NCBI RefSeq assembly: GCF_035917675.1
Contig: NZ_CP109104.1
Location: 6,634,001 to 6,698,000 of the forward strand
Source of the DNA: Streptomyces sp. NBC_01775
GTDB taxonomy: Bacteria > Actinomycetota > Actinomycetes > Streptomycetales > Streptomycetaceae
Length of the DNA: 64,000 nucleotides
Direction of reading: 5' to 3'
The position numbers were made by a program, and so were the translations under genes. Below are positions 48,765 through 57,453 of this stretch, in pieces. The notes beneath the pieces are model-generated. The model had not been told where the DNA came from. It did not search any database and saw only the letters and a program-made list of their open reading frames with translations. Each line of letters starts with the position of its first letter. Position 1 is the first letter of the stretch.

Positions 48765-49760
48765 TTAGCTGCCTCGGGCCGCCGTCAGGCCCTCGATGCG
48801 GCTCAGGAAGGTGATCTTGCCGTTGGACTTCTTCGGCGGGACCGTCACGGCCTGTTCGGAGACGCGCATGAAAGTCACCGACTGCTTCGGCGTGCCCGAC
48901 ATCAGCGCCTTGACCAGCGGGTCCTTGATCTTCGGGTGGTAGCCGCGCGGCAGCGTCTGCTTGTGGTGGTGGCGCGAGGTGAAGAAGGTCAGCGCCCCGC
49001 CGTCCTTCGTCCGCAGCCCGAACGGCGCGAACTGCGGGGCCTCGGCCGTCTGCTCGGCGAACTCGTTGCGCACGTCCGTGCGCTTGGTCAGCTTTACGCG
49101 GCGCTCCCGCAGCTGGTTGGTGTGCGTCCCGGAGGCGAAGTCGTCGCCCGCGCCCTCCTGGAGGTAGCGCGCGTAGGTCTTGCTCAGCTTGTCCGGTGAC
49201 AGCGTCAGCCCGGAGGCGCCGCCGGTCGGTACGGCCTTCACATGGCCGTCCTTGTCCCGTGCGAACTCCGGCACCGCACCGGGGTCCACCACCGCGAGGT
49301 AGGACGCCTTCCACGGGCCGTTCGCGCGGTCGCGCTGGAAGACGAACAGCCAGCGGCCGTTCCCCTTGCGGTTGCTCCTGGAGTCGGTGACGAAGAACTT
49401 GGGCCAGCCCGCCTGCTTCGGGATCAGATAGCGGGTGTCGGTCAGCTCCAGCCGCTGGTAGTCCGGGTTGCCCTTGGGCCGCACTTCCTTGCGCGACTTG
49501 AGGCCCGCCTGGTCGATGGCGCCGAGGGCGCCGGTCTCGATCGAGGCGTTCAGCTTCGTGTCGTACGCCGTGTTGGCCCGGTTGTTCTTGACCGTGAAGG
49601 TCTTCAGGATCTTCGCCGCCTCGCTCTTGCTGACGGCCGGGACGACCGCGGCCTCGCCGTGCACGGTGACACAGCCGGTGAGCGAGGCGAGCAGCGCCCC
49701 GGTAGTCACCAGCGCGGCCAGCGGTATGCGCGGGGCCTTGCGGGCCCTCAACCCCTTCAC
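48765..49760 (-). CDS. Lipoprotein of unknown function
   Basis: A 331-residue lipoprotein (signal IPLAALVTTGALLASLTGC, lipobox LTGC at about Cys30). The mature part begins with SKSEAAKILKTFTVKNNRAN and contains RLELTDTRYLIPKQAGWPKFF, WLFVFQRDRANGPWKASYLA and a C-terminal FMRVSEQAVTVPPKK. Similar lipoproteins occur widely in Streptomyces without a function. GTG 49760 has GGGGAGGG upstream. It is divergent from the CDP-alcohol phosphotransferase gene. Confidence 0.75.
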   Translation of the reverse strand: MKGLRARKAPRIPLAALVTTGALLASLTGCVTVHGEAAVVPAVSKSEAAKILKTFTVKNNRANTAYDTKLNASIETGALGAIDQAGLKSRKEVRPKGNPDYQRLELTDTRYLIPKQAGWPKFFVTDSRSNRKGNGRWLFVFQRDRANGPWKASYLAVVDPGAVPEFARDKDGHVKAVPTGGASGLTLSPDKLSKTYARYLQEGAGDDFASGTHTNQLRERRVKLTKRTDVRNEFAEQTAEAPQFAPFGLRTKDGGALTFFTSRHHHKQTLPRGYHPKIKDPLVKALMSGTPKQSVTFMRVSEQAVTVPPKKSNGKITFLSRIEGLTAARGS

Positions 49761-49907
49761 CTGGAAACACCCTCCCCGTCAGTCGGCGAACGCACCCTAC
49801 CCTGCGCGGTCTGGCGCGCCGCGCGGTGCCTGGCACAGTATGCGCGGCGGGTGGGACGAAGTCGGGCCCACGGGTACGAAGCGGCTGAGCGGCGATGGAG
49901 AAACCTC

Positions 49908-50633
49908 ATGGGGCAGCGGAACGGATTCGGGACAGCACTGCGGGACTTACGTGCCGCGCAGAAGACGGCGAAGGGCGTCTCGCTCTACTCGCGCTACATC
50001 AACCGGCCCCTGGGCAGGGTGTTCGCGGCGGCGGCCCACCGCGCCGGGCTCGGCCCCAACCAGGTCACGCTCCTGAGTGCGGCGTTCAGCTTCGCGGGGG
50101 TCGCGGCCCTCGCGCTGGTGCGGCCCTCCTGGACGCTCGGGCTGTGCGTCTACGCCGCGCTCGTCGTCGGCTTCGCGCTCGACTCGGCCGACGGGCAGCT
50201 CGCGCGGCTGCGCGGCGGCGGCAGCCCGGCGGGGGAGTGGCTGGACCACGTCGTGGACTGCGCCAAGATCGTGGCCCTGCACTCCGCTGTGCTGATCTCC
50301 TTCCACCGCTTCGCCGCGCTCCCGGGCGAGGGCTGGCTGCTGCTGCCGCTCGGCTTCCAGCTCGTCGCGGTGCTGATCTTCTTCGGCGGGCTGCTCACCG
50401 ACAAACTTCGCCCCCGGCCCGCCGTCCCGCCGCCCGGCACCGGCGCCGCGGGCCCCTCCGGGCTGCGGGCCCTCGCGCTGCTGCCCGTCGACTACGGCGT
50501 CTTCTGTGCCGTCTTCTTGCTGCTGGGCGGCCCGGAGCTGTTCCGGGCCGCCTATGCCGCGCTGTTCGTCTGCTACGCGCTCTTCGCCGTCGCGTTCGGC
50601 GTCAAATGGTTCCGGGAGCTGTCCCGCGGCTGA
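49908..50633 (+). CDS. CDP-alcohol phosphatidyltransferase family membrane protein
   Basis: A 241-residue multi-pass enzyme transferring a phosphoalcohol from a CDP-linked donor. The diagnostic motif D(x)2DG(x)2AR(x)8G(x)3D(x)3D is complete: DSADGQLARLRG then GEWLDHVVD. Six hydrophobic segments follow the family plan (LGLCVYAALVVGFA, LLPLGFQLVAVLIFFGG, YGVFCAVFLLLGG). SD GGAG precedes ATG 49908. Its 3' end overlaps the convergent nucleotidyltransferase gene by 32 bp. That gene may supply the CDP-linked substrate, suggesting a joint role in a phospholipid or teichoic-like polymer. Confidence 0.88.
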   Translation: MGQRNGFGTALRDLRAAQKTAKGVSLYSRYINRPLGRVFAAAAHRAGLGPNQVTLLSAAFSFAGVAALALVRPSWTLGLCVYAALVVGFALDSADGQLARLRGGGSPAGEWLDHVVDCAKIVALHSAVLISFHRFAALPGEGWLLLPLGFQLVAVLIFFGGLLTDKLRPRPAVPPPGTGAAGPSGLRALALLPVDYGVFCAVFLLLGGPELFRAAYAALFVCYALFAVAFGVKWFRELSRG

Positions 50634-51072
50634 CGGGCTCGGGCGCCGCGAGCGTGTCCAGCACGCGGCGCAGCTGAGTGCTGGAGGTATGCACGGTGTA
50701 CGGGAAGTAGACGACTTCCACGCCCACCGTACGGAAGTCGGCCTCCAGCCGCTCGCCCTTGGGCGTACCCCGCCAGTCGTCGCCCTTGAAGAGGACGTCG
50801 AACCGGACCTGCTGCCATGTCTCCAGCTTGTCGGGCACCGTCTCCACGAACGCGCCGTCCACGAAGCGGATGCTGCGCACGATCTGTAGCCGCTCCACCA
50901 GCGGAATCACCGGCGGGCGGCCCTTGGCGCGCTCGGCCATCTCGTCCGAGACCACGCCCGCCACCAGGTAGTCGCAGCGCGCGCGGGCGTGCCGCAGCAG
51001 GTTCAGATGGCCGACGTGGAACAGGTCGTAGGCGCCGGGCGCGTAGCCGACGGTATGGGTCGTACGGGTCAT
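50602..51072 (-). CDS. Cytidylyltransferase-like nucleotidyltransferase (TagD/RfaE family)
   Basis: A 156-residue cytidylyltransferase: HxGH in DLFHVGHLNLLRHA, then CDYLVAGVVSDE and FDVLFKGDDWRGTPKGERLEA, with a C-terminal VVYFPYTVHTSSTQLRR (TSSTxLR variant of the ISST motif). It probably makes a CDP-activated alcohol such as CDP-glycerol. ATG 51072 is preferred over the in-frame codon at 51171 because GGGGGGACC precedes it. Convergent with the CDP-alcohol phosphotransferase, with 32-bp overlap. Confidence 0.85.
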   Translation of the reverse strand: MTRTTHTVGYAPGAYDLFHVGHLNLLRHARARCDYLVAGVVSDEMAERAKGRPPVIPLVERLQIVRSIRFVDGAFVETVPDKLETWQQVRFDVLFKGDDWRGTPKGERLEADFRTVGVEVVYFPYTVHTSSTQLRRVLDTLAAPEPVSRGTAPGTI

Positions 51073-51229
51073 ACAGGTCCCCCCAGGGCATGAGCCGTGA
51101 CTGTGCGAGGCGGCCCTCCCCAGGCCGCCGCGTCGCTGAATGCAATCACAACGAGGCGAAAACAGGGACATGTTGGGGAAATGATGTACGACAGGCGTTA
51201 GGCTGCCCGAGGGGAATCAAGGGGGACGT

Positions 51230-52543
51230 ATGGGGGGATCCATGGGGAATCGCAGCGGCGTGCCCGCACGCCGTCTGGTGCTCGTGTCGACCAACTACGC
51301 TCCGGAGCGCGCCGGAATCGGCCCGTACGCCGCCCAGCTGGCCGAACACTGGGCGGCCAGGGACGACCTGGACGTCCATGTGCTGGCCGGTATGCCGCAC
51401 TACCCCGCCTGGCGCACCGACCCGGCCTACCGGGGCAGCTGGCGGGTCACCGAGGACCGCGCCGGCGTGCGCGTACACCGCCGCCGGCACACCGTCCCCG
51501 CCCGGCAGAGCGCACTGCGCCGGGCGCTGTACGAGGCGTCCATCCTGGGCCACGGCCTGCTCGCGCCGCCGCGCACCGGCGGAGCGCCCGACATCGTCGT
51601 CGCCCAACTGCCCAGCCTCGCGGGCGGGGTGCTGGCCGCGCGCATGGCCCGCGCCGCGAGGGCGCCGTTCATCCCCGTCGTCCAGGACCTCATGGGCGCG
51701 GCGGCTGCGCAAAGCGGCATCCGGGGCGGCGACCGGGCAGCGGCCCTCGCCGCCTCGGTAGAGCGCCGGGTGCTCGCCTCCGCCACCCTGGTCGGCGTCA
51801 TCCACGAGAGCTTCGTCGAGCGCGTCACCGCGCTGGGCGTGCCCCGCTCCCGCGTGCGCACCGTCCCCAACTGGTCCCACATAGCCGGGCCCACACGCCC
51901 GCGCGCCGAGACCCGCGCCCGCCTCGGCTGGGCCGAGGACGAGACCGTCGTGCTGCACTCCGGCAACATGGGCCTCAAGCAGGGCCTGGAGGTGCTGGTC
52001 GAGACGGCACGCCTCGAAACCACGCTGCGCGTCGTCCTCATGGGCGACGGCAACCAGCGCAGGCAGCTCGCGGCGCTGGCCGCCTCGCTGCCCAACGCCA
52101 CACTGATGCCCCCCGCGCCCGAGGCCGAGTTCCCCGACGTGCTGGCAGCCGCCGACGTGCTGGCCGTCACCCAGCGCGCCTCCGTGCTCGACATGAGCGT
52201 CCCCTCCAAGCTCACCTCCTACTTCGCCGCGGGCCGCCCCGTGATCGCCTCGGTCGCCGAAGGCGGCGGCACGGCGGAGGAGTTACGCCGCGCCGGCGCC
52301 GCGCTGCTCGTCCCGCCCGAGGACCCGCGCGCGCTGGCCGACGGCGTCCGCGCCCTGGCCGCCGACCCCGCACACGCCACCGCGCTCGGCGAGACGGGAC
52401 GCGCCTACGCCACCGAACGCCTCGGCAGCGCCGCCGGACTCGCCCGGCTCACCGCGCTGCTGGACGAGGCGCTGGACGAGGCGCCGACGCGGCCCACCGC
52501 CGCCCGCCGGAATGCCTCCGGCCCCCGGGGAGCCCGCGTATGA
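51230..52543 (+). CDS. Glycosyltransferase family 4 (WcaI-like)
   Basis: A 437-residue GT-B transferase. N-terminal ARRLVLVSTNYAPERAGIGPY and the acceptor domain lead to the donor-binding segment VVLHSGNMGLKQGLEVLVE then LMGDGNQRRQL and the retaining GT4 motif region SVPSKLTSYFAAGRPVIASV followed by GGGTAEEL. The WcaI/colanic-acid biosynthesis family is the closest match. SD GGGGGA precedes ATG 51230. A TAGGCT -10-like box lies at 51199-51204. The stop overlaps the Wzz-like gene as ATGA. First gene of the polysaccharide cluster. Confidence 0.9.
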   Translation: MGGSMGNRSGVPARRLVLVSTNYAPERAGIGPYAAQLAEHWAARDDLDVHVLAGMPHYPAWRTDPAYRGSWRVTEDRAGVRVHRRRHTVPARQSALRRALYEASILGHGLLAPPRTGGAPDIVVAQLPSLAGGVLAARMARAARAPFIPVVQDLMGAAAAQSGIRGGDRAAALAASVERRVLASATLVGVIHESFVERVTALGVPRSRVRTVPNWSHIAGPTRPRAETRARLGWAEDETVVLHSGNMGLKQGLEVLVETARLETTLRVVLMGDGNQRRQLAALAASLPNATLMPPAPEAEFPDVLAAADVLAVTQRASVLDMSVPSKLTSYFAAGRPVIASVAEGGGTAEELRRAGAALLVPPEDPRALADGVRALAADPAHATALGETGRAYATERLGSAAGLARLTALLDEALDEAPTRPTAARRNASGPRGARV

Positions 52544-54315
52544 GCGTGAGCGCCGGAGCACCCCCGGACGCGGCCCGACCCGTCCACGCGCCCGTCCACG
52601 ACGAACCCGACCTGCTGCGCGACCAGTTCCGCCAGCTGCTGCACTACCGCTGGCTGATCCTCATCGGTGTGCTCCTGGGCGTCCTGGGCGGCGGCTGGCT
52701 CGGCGTCGGCGGAGGCGACGCCTACACCGCGACCACCGAGACCACCGTGCGGCCCCTGTCGACCGACACCGCGGGCCCGGACGCGCCGCGCGGTGAGATC
52801 AGCATGGGATCCGAGCGGCGCACCGCGCTCAGCAGCGTCGTCGCCGAACGCGCGGCCGACGACCTGAAGACCAGCACGGGCACGTCCCCCAGCCTCCGGC
52901 CGGGAGGTGCCCCCACGCTCGCCGCCGGTCTCCAGGTGACCAACCCGCCCGAGACCCAGATGCTGCGCTTCGCCTACACCGCGGCGAACCCGAAGACGGC
53001 GGCACGCAACGCCAACGCCTTCGCCGAGGCGTACCTCGACAACCGCCAGGACGACGCAGCCGCCAGCATCGACCGCACGGTCCGCGCCTACGAGAAGCAG
53101 CGCAAACCCCTGGTCAAGGAGCGCGACCGGCTCGCCGACGAGATCGCCGGAGCCGGCGAACGAGGCGCTCTGGACGGCACCGTCTCCGCGCACGCCTCGG
53201 CCGTCACCAGCATCGCCGAGCTCAGCAGCAGCATCAGCACCCTGCGCGCCCAGGACACCACCCCCGGCCGGGTCGTCACCAAGGCCACCCCGCCCGCCGC
53301 GCCCGCCGGGCCCGGCCTCGCGCTGATGCTCGGTCTCGGCGCCGCCGTCGGTATCGGCCTCGGGCTGCTCGCCGCCTGGGTACGCCTCGTCTTCGACCCG
53401 GTGGTGCGCACCCCCGGCGACGTCGTACGCGCCCTCCACGCGCCCGTGCTGGGCACGCTGCCGCGCCCGCGCCGCTTCGAGCGATTCTCGCGCAAGGGGC
53501 GCGCTGGCGGGGGCCGTGACGGGGGCCGTGGCCGGGGACAGGGCCGGGGGCGCGGCGGCCGTGGCTCGCTGCTCGTGGACGGGCGGCTGGCCGAGGAGTA
53601 CCGCTCGGTCGCCTTCCGGCTCGCCTACGACGAGACGTTCGCGCGCCGCCGCCGGATCCTCGTCGTCTCGCCGCGCGGCAGCATCGCCTCGGCGCTCGCC
53701 ACCTCCGTCAACCTCTCCGCCTCCTTCGCCGAGATGGGCAAGGACGTGCTCCTCGTCGAGGCCGACCTGCGCACGCCCTCGCTCACCGAGCGGCTCCAGC
53801 AGGCCGACGGCGTCCAGCCGGGCTGGGCCCGCGCGCCCGGCCACGGCACCATCGGCTGGCCCGCCGGGCTGCGCGTGCCGATCGACGCCGGGGAGTCCGG
53901 CGTCTTCGACCTCGTGCCCGGACACCGCGTCAGCAAGGTGCCGCGCGCGCTCACCTCTTCCGCCGCCACCCAGCTCATCGCGCACGCCGACCAGGGCGAC
54001 TCGGTCCTCGTCGTCCTGGCCCCCGCGGTGTTGTCGTACGCCGACGCCATCGCGCTGATCGACCGGGTCGACTGTGTGCTGATCGTGTGCGATCCGCGGG
54101 AGGTTCGGCGGGATGAGCTGGTGCGGGCACGGGAGTTGGTGGTCGGCGCCGGGGGTGTGGTGCTGGGCGCCCTTTTGCACTCCCACGGGGGCGGGAGCGA
54201 GCCCAAGGGTGGGCCCTCGCCGTTGGAGCCGCCGTCGTCGCCCTCGCGGGCTCGGCCCTCGCGGGGCGCGGAGCCCGTTCACGAGACGGTCGGTCTCCGT
54301 GTGATGGACCGGTGA
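52540..54315 (+). CDS. Wzz-type chain-length protein with degenerate BY-kinase-like domain
   Basis: A 591-residue polysaccharide co-polymerase. TM1 (WLILIGVLLGVLGGGWLG, about 38-55) and TM2 (LALMLGLGAAVGIGLGLLAAWV, about 265-285) flank a coiled periplasmic domain. The C-terminal cytoplasmic domain has LAEEYRSVAFRL, ILVVSPRGSIASALATSVNL and LLVEADLRTPSL, matching BY-kinases, but the Walker A GxGKS/T is replaced by SPRGSIAS, so ATP binding is doubtful. No Tyr cluster is seen at the C terminus. A 30-nt interspersed repeat lies in frame (52886-52915, PSLRPGGAPT). ATGA overlap with the GT4 gene couples translation. Confidence 0.87.
   Translation: MSVSAGAPPDAARPVHAPVHDEPDLLRDQFRQLLHYRWLILIGVLLGVLGGGWLGVGGGDAYTATTETTVRPLSTDTAGPDAPRGEISMGSERRTALSSVVAERAADDLKTSTGTSPSLRPGGAPTLAAGLQVTNPPETQMLRFAYTAANPKTAARNANAFAEAYLDNRQDDAAASIDRTVRAYEKQRKPLVKERDRLADEIAGAGERGALDGTVSAHASAVTSIAELSSSISTLRAQDTTPGRVVTKATPPAAPAGPGLALMLGLGAAVGIGLGLLAAWVRLVFDPVVRTPGDVVRALHAPVLGTLPRPRRFERFSRKGRAGGGRDGGRGRGQGRGRGGRGSLLVDGRLAEEYRSVAFRLAYDETFARRRRILVVSPRGSIASALATSVNLSASFAEMGKDVLLVEADLRTPSLTERLQQADGVQPGWARAPGHGTIGWPAGLRVPIDAGESGVFDLVPGHRVSKVPRALTSSAATQLIAHADQGDSVLVVLAPAVLSYADAIALIDRVDCVLIVCDPREVRRDELVRARELVVGAGGVVLGALLHSHGGGSEPKGGPSPLEPPSSPSRARPSRGAEPVHETVGLRVMDR
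52886..52915. repeat. 30-nt interspersed element inside the Wzz-like gene, copy 2
   Basis: Same element as 48598-48627 and 54386-54415, differing only at positions 10-11. It spans exactly 30 nt, keeps the reading frame and encodes the segment SPSLRPGGAPT in the extracytoplasmic domain. Confidence 0.9.
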
Positions 54316-54385
54316 CCGATGGGCTTGCCCCTGCCCCTCCCCTTCCCGAAACTCCTCAATCGCCGAAGAGGCTCGTCCTCGAACT

Positions 54386-54415
54386 CCCCCAGCCTTCGGC
54401 CGGGAGGTGCCCCCA
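54386..54415. repeat. 30-nt interspersed element, copy 3
   Basis: Identical to the other two copies except for positions 10-11 (TT). It lies in the 131-bp gap between the Wzz-like and Wzy-like genes, between the half-sites of a second palindromic element (CCTCAATCGCCG at 54353 and CGGGCTGAATTCAGCCCG at 54418-54435). Confidence 0.9.
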
Positions 54416-54417
54416 GA

Positions 54418-54435
54418 CGGGCTGAATTCAGCCCG
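54418..54435. repeat. Perfect 18-bp palindrome
   Basis: CGGGCTGAATTCAGCCCG is a perfect palindrome 11 bp before the Wzy-like ATG. A related GGGGCTGAATTTCAGCCC element occurs at 62250-62265. These are interspersed Streptomyces palindromes and may affect translation or termination. Confidence 0.8.
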
Positions 54436-54446
54436 CGGGGGCAACA

Positions 54447-55991
54447 ATGACGGCTACCGACACATGGCTGGCCAGGACAGCGCCGCGTGCGGTGTTGTCG
54501 CGGGCGCTGACCGTGCCGTTGGTCATCGGCCTGGTGGCCGTGCTGCCCGGGGCGGTCGCCACCGCGCCGGGCCCGGGGCCGCACGACACCGCCTACTGGC
54601 TCCAGCTGGCCACGTGCGCCTACGCCGGCACCCGCCTGGCGGCGATGGTGCTGACGGCGCGTCGCCGTCTGATCCAGAGCGCGTTCTGGCTGTTCGTCTA
54701 CATCGCCATGGGCGTCGCCCCGCTCGCCCAGACCGTGCTGGACGCCACCCCCACCCCCGTGGTGGGCCCCCGCGCCGACACCGTGCTGGCGACGGCGCTG
54801 GTGCTGGCGGGGATCGTCGCGTTCGACGTGGGTGCCCTGCTGGCGCGCCACCGGCCGCCGCTGCGCAGCAGGCTGCACGAGCGGCACCGCACGCCCGCGA
54901 CCGTGCACAGGCCGCGCCTGTACGTCCTCGTGGCCGTGGCGCTCGTGGGCAGCGGGCTGCTGGTCGTGCAGCTGGGCGGGCCCGCCGTCTTCTTCAGCAA
55001 CCGGCAGGAGATCAGCGAGAGCGTCGAGGGCGCGACGGCGGGCGCGGGCGCCGAGGCCGCCTCCGAGGCGGGCTCCGCGTTCCTGCGCGGGTTCGGCACC
55101 GTGCCCGCGCTGCTGGCGCTGCTGTTCCTCACGCGCTGGCTGGTCACCTCGCGCGCCGCGCGCCGCAGTCCGCTGGTGTGGCTGCTGTGGCTGGCGATGT
55201 TCGGGCTGAACGCCATCGTCAACAACCCGGTGTCCAACCCGCGTTACTGGTTCCTGACCGTGTTGTTCTCGCTGCTGTTCACGGCCTTTCCGCGCAGCCC
55301 GGTGATGTACCGGGCCTCGCTCGCGCTGGGGGTGGCGATCGCGCTGGTGGTCTTTCCGTTCGCGGACAAGTTCCGCTACGAGGAGGGCGCCGACCGGCCC
55401 GAGCCCAGCGGCTCGCTGCTGGAGCCGCTGACGATGAAGGACTACGACCAGACGGGCATGCTGGCCAACACCATCACCTTCGTCGGCTCGGGCGAGGGCC
55501 ACAGCTACGGGAGGCAGCTCACCGGGACCGTGGGGTTCTTCGTGCCGAGGTCGGTGTGGACGGGCAAGCCGCACGATCCGGGGACGCGGGTGGGGGAGTG
55601 GATGGGCATGCCCTATCCCAACCTGTCCTCCCCGCTGTGGGCCGAACTGTGGCTGGATTTCGGCCCGTTGGGCATGGCGCTGGGCTTCGCCGGGGTGGGC
55701 TACGCCGCCTCCCGCGTGGACCGCCGCTACGCGCGGCGCACGGAGGAGGAAGCTCCCCGAGACGCCGCGCAGGACGCGAGGGGTTCCGGGGGTTCCGGGG
55801 GCTCAGGGGGCCTCGGCGGGTCGGAGGGGCCCGGCAGCGTGCTGGCCGTCGTGGTGCCGCTCGTGGCCGGGTACAGCTTCATCCTGTTGCGCGGCTCCCT
55901 GCTCCAGGGGATGGGCAGGGTGGGCATCGCGGTGGTGTGCGTGCTGCTCGTCACGACGTTTCGCGGGGGCCGGGACGCGCAGCCGCGCTGA
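54447..55991 (+). CDS. Wzy-like polysaccharide polymerase
   Basis: A 514-residue polytopic membrane protein with about ten hydrophobic segments. The central extracytoplasmic loop reads MKDYDQTGMLANTITFVGSG and GHSYGRQLTGTVGFFVPRSV, with WTGKPHDPGTRVGEWMG, as in O-antigen/EPS polymerases of actinobacteria. It should polymerise repeat units delivered by the Wzx-like flippase. The 3' end overlaps the convergent Wzx-like gene by 41 bp. SD is weak (GGGGG). A Gly/Ser-rich cytosolic loop (GSGGSGGSGGLGGSEG) interrupts the last TM pair. Confidence 0.85.
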   Translation: MTATDTWLARTAPRAVLSRALTVPLVIGLVAVLPGAVATAPGPGPHDTAYWLQLATCAYAGTRLAAMVLTARRRLIQSAFWLFVYIAMGVAPLAQTVLDATPTPVVGPRADTVLATALVLAGIVAFDVGALLARHRPPLRSRLHERHRTPATVHRPRLYVLVAVALVGSGLLVVQLGGPAVFFSNRQEISESVEGATAGAGAEAASEAGSAFLRGFGTVPALLALLFLTRWLVTSRAARRSPLVWLLWLAMFGLNAIVNNPVSNPRYWFLTVLFSLLFTAFPRSPVMYRASLALGVAIALVVFPFADKFRYEEGADRPEPSGSLLEPLTMKDYDQTGMLANTITFVGSGEGHSYGRQLTGTVGFFVPRSVWTGKPHDPGTRVGEWMGMPYPNLSSPLWAELWLDFGPLGMALGFAGVGYAASRVDRRYARRTEEEAPRDAAQDARGSGGSGGSGGLGGSEGPGSVLAVVVPLVAGYSFILLRGSLLQGMGRVGIAVVCVLLVTTFRGGRDAQPR

Positions 55992-57330
55992 CCCCGCCGC
56001 CCCCTTCGCTCCCGCCGATCCCTTCGCCCCCTTCGCTCCCGTCGGCCGCTTCGCCGTCCTGCTCCCGTTCGCCGTCCTGTTCTCGCGGCGTACGCAGCAC
56101 CCGCGCGGCCCGCAGCCAGCTCGCCGTGCACTTGGCGGCCGAGCCCAGGCACAGGCCCCACGCGGCGCCCAGGACCCCGCCGAGCGCGTAGCCGCCCAGC
56201 ATGCAGCCCACCGACAGCAGCGAGAAGACCAGCTGGATCGGCAAGGTGGTGCGGGGCCGCAGCACCCGCAGTGTCAGCAGCCCGCAGGTGCCCAGCGCCA
56301 TCGCCGCGTACTGGCTGCCGGTGGCGGGCAGCAGGTGCGAGGCCGGGCCCCAGGTCTCGCCCAGCAGGGCCCGGCCGTAGCGGTCCGGCAGCAGCACCAG
56401 CACCGTCGTCCACCCGGCGGCGACCCCGGCGAGCACGCCGCCCGCCGTGAACGCGGCCCGCGCGGCCCGGCGTTGGTCCCGGAGACGGTTCAAGAGCGGG
56501 GGGCCGAAGCCGGTCGCGGCGTTGAACAGCACGTTCATGGGGCCGTAGAGCGTGGTGGCGCCGCGCAGCGCGCCCACGGCGAGCGGGTTGGCGATCAGCC
56601 CGAGGCCGACGACGGCGAGCTGGGTACCCGCGTTGCCGACCCCGAACTCCACGGCGAACCTGCGCCCCAGATGCCCCCGCCGCAGATAGCGGCTCGCGCC
56701 TGGCCCTGCCGCGTCTCCGGTGTCGCCCGCCTCCCTGGTGCGACTGCGCAGCAGCCACAGGGCCAGCGCCAGCGCGGGCAGCGCCGACAGGCCCCACACG
56801 GCGATCAGCCGCGCCGCGCCCGCGCCGTGCGGCTGCGCCGCGAGCGCCGGGATGACGGCCGCCATCCGCAACAGGTCGGCGGCGAGCGCGTGGTGGGGCA
56901 GCCGGAGGGTCGAGAAGGCGTAGCGGGTGGTGTCCTGGGTGAGCACGACCGGCAGGACCAGACCGAGGGCCGCCAGGCCCGTCGTGGTCTCCCCGCCCAC
57001 CGCCCACAGCACGGTCGCCGCCGGCAGTCCCACGGCGGTGGCGGCCGTCGCGGTGAAGGCCACCGCCGAGCGGCACGCCCGCGCCACGGTGGCGCGGGCG
57101 CCGTTCTCCAGCACGAGGGCCTGGCCGACGTAGGCGACCGTCAGGCCGAGCAGGACCGTGAAGACTGTGTAGACGAGGGAGAAGGTGGCGAAGGCCGCCG
57201 CGGTGGACTGCCGGGCGGCGACGATGAGTACGGCGATGTTGGTGGCCGCCGCGATGCCTTGGTCGGCGATGGCGCTGAGTACGGCCGCCTTGCGCCCCTG
57301 CCCTCCCCGGGGCTTCCGCGGGCCGCTCAC
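55951..57330 (-). CDS. Wzx-like polysaccharide flippase
   Basis: A 459-residue MOP/MATE-superfamily flippase with about 12 TM segments (AAATNIAVLIVAARQS, FATFSLVYTVFTVLLGLTVA, FNAATGFGPPLLNRL, LGTCGLLTLRVLRP). A charged C-terminal tail (GEREQDGEAADGSEGGEGIGG) is low complexity. It would flip lipid-linked repeat units to the outside face. GTG 57330 has GGAGAGG upstream. Overlaps the Wzy-like gene tail by 41 bp (convergent). It is divergent from the GT4 gene at 57454; TACTGT near 57404 is a possible -10 in that gap. Confidence 0.85.
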   Translation of the reverse strand: MSGPRKPRGGQGRKAAVLSAIADQGIAAATNIAVLIVAARQSTAAAFATFSLVYTVFTVLLGLTVAYVGQALVLENGARATVARACRSAVAFTATAATAVGLPAATVLWAVGGETTTGLAALGLVLPVVLTQDTTRYAFSTLRLPHHALAADLLRMAAVIPALAAQPHGAGAARLIAVWGLSALPALALALWLLRSRTREAGDTGDAAGPGASRYLRRGHLGRRFAVEFGVGNAGTQLAVVGLGLIANPLAVGALRGATTLYGPMNVLFNAATGFGPPLLNRLRDQRRAARAAFTAGGVLAGVAAGWTTVLVLLPDRYGRALLGETWGPASHLLPATGSQYAAMALGTCGLLTLRVLRPRTTLPIQLVFSLLSVGCMLGGYALGGVLGAAWGLCLGSAAKCTASWLRAARVLRTPREQDGEREQDGEAADGSEGGEGIGGSEGGGGVSAAARPGPRETS

Positions 57331-57453
57331 GTGCGCGGACCTCTCCGCGTCATCGTCCCCCGGGACGGAGAAGCAACGGGGTCGAATTTCGTGATATCAG
57401 CTACTGTTTCCCCCACGCGCCCGGGCAGGGCGCACTTGTGAGGGGGGCTCACT

